From Gammaproteobacteria bacterium (GTDB lineage Bacteria > Pseudomonadota > Gammaproteobacteria > Pseudomonadales > Azotimanducaceae), in the NCBI GenBank assembly GCA_009840715.1, contig VXNE01000114.1:1-5789 (forward strand): a stretch of DNA of 5,789 nucleotides, read 5' to 3'. Position 1 is the stretch's first letter. Each line of letters opens with the position of its first letter. The notes under the pieces were generated by a model, which was given only the letters and a program-made list of their open reading frames with translations, had not been told where the DNA came from and made no database searches. The position numbers were made by a program, and so were the translations under genes. Below, piece by piece: positions 5,202 through 5,789 of the stretch.

Positions 5202-5789
5202 CTAACGTTCGACACCCGCATTCTGCGCCCGGTCGCGCATCAGGTGGTCCATCAGCACGAGCGCGGTCATGGCTTCCGCGATCGGCGTGGCGCGCAGGCC
5301 GACACACGGGTCGTGGCGGCCCTTGGTCACGACCTCGACCTCGCGGCCGGCGGTGTCGACGCTCTTCCCGGGGATCGCAAGGCTGGACGTCGGCTTGAGC
5401 GCGATACTCACGACGATGTCCTGGCCCGACGAGATGCCGCCGAGCACGCCCCCGGCGTCGTTCTTCACGAATCCGTCGGTATCCATCTCGTCGCGGTGCT
5501 CGCTGCCGCGCTGCCCCACCACCGCGAATCCCGCCCCGAACTCGACGCCCTTCACGGCATTGATCCCCATGAGCGCGCCGGCCAGGTCCGCGTCGAGCTT
5601 GCCGAACACCGGCTCGCCGAGCCCGACCGGAACGTCCGACGCCACGACGTTGATGCGCGCGCCCACCGAGTCCCCGGCCGCGCGCAGTTGGTGGATCAGG
5701 GCCGCGGTTGCGTGCAGGGCGCCCGGGGCGGCCCAGAAGAACGGGGTGCCGGCGCAGCCGTCCCAGTCGACGGGGCGTGCGACTCTAGG
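5202..5789 (-). CDS. aroC: Chorismate synthase AroC, C-terminal part
   Basis: AroC makes chorismate from 5-enolpyruvylshikimate-3-phosphate using reduced FMN, the last step of the shikimate pathway, in the cytoplasm. The frame is open from the window edge and gives 195 residues, about the C-terminal half of a roughly 360-residue enzyme. Recognisable family stretches are VGARINVVASDVPVGLGEPV from about residue 41, INAVKGVEFGAGF, the FMN-contacting GGVLGGISSGQD and ALKPTSS, and the C-terminal signature GRHDPCVGLRATPIAEAM followed by VLMDHLMRDRAQNAG. It ends AGVER with a TAG at 5204-5202. The N-terminal half with the conserved active-site histidines lies outside. No frameshift is visible. The stop is 127 nt before leuC; cotranscription with leuCDB is possible but not shown. 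Confidence 0.97.
   Translation of the reverse strand, partial: PRVARPVDWDGCAGTPFFWAAPGALHATAALIHQLRAAGDSVGARINVVASDVPVGLGEPVFGKLDADLAGALMGINAVKGVEFGAGFAVVGQRGSEHRDEMDTDGFVKNDAGGVLGGISSGQDIVVSIALKPTSSLAIPGKSVDTAGREVEVVTKGRHDPCVGLRATPIAEAMTALVLMDHLMRDRAQNAGVER

Overview
The window is a GC-rich stretch, typical in content of a free-living gammaproteobacterium. All real genes lie on the minus strand and are packed almost without gaps. The enzymes resemble their E. coli counterparts closely, and the FimV/HubP-type protein next to truA is a gammaproteobacterial hallmark. I cannot name the genus. Nothing suggests a mobile element, phage, CRISPR array or tRNA/rRNA gene.

In the direction of transcription (high to low coordinates) the order is: aroC (chorismate synthase, N-terminal half outside the window), a 127-bp intergenic region, leuC and leuD (large and small subunits of isopropylmalate isomerase), leuB (3-isopropylmalate dehydrogenase), a short fimV-like polar landmark gene, and truA (tRNA pseudouridine synthase, cut off by the window start). 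From leuC to fimV each gene overlaps the next by exactly 4 nt (ATGA, GTGA, ATGA). truA appears to start at a TTG inside the fimV 3' end (17-nt overlap). This makes leuC-leuD-leuB-fimV-truA one probable, translationally coupled transcription unit. LeuC, LeuD and LeuB carry out consecutive steps of leucine synthesis, AroC ends the shikimate pathway, FimV organises the cell pole and TruA modifies tRNA.

The most interesting part is the aroC-leuC gap. It holds a possible 18-codon leader peptide with three consecutive leucine codons (CTT CTC TTG, not the CTG that dominates here). A compact hairpin follows immediately. A longer-range stem ending in CCCCG followed by TTTT uses the same bases and sits just before leuC. 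This layout could be a leucine attenuator, though the long terminator loop and a competing promoter-like TAGAAT leave that unproven. The second point of interest is the FimV protein: 433 residues, keeping LysM, coiled coil, membrane segment and the C-terminal FimV motif, but lacking the usual N-terminal periplasmic domain and most of the long cytoplasmic part. It carries a run of acidic, tyrosine-containing hexapeptide repeats instead.
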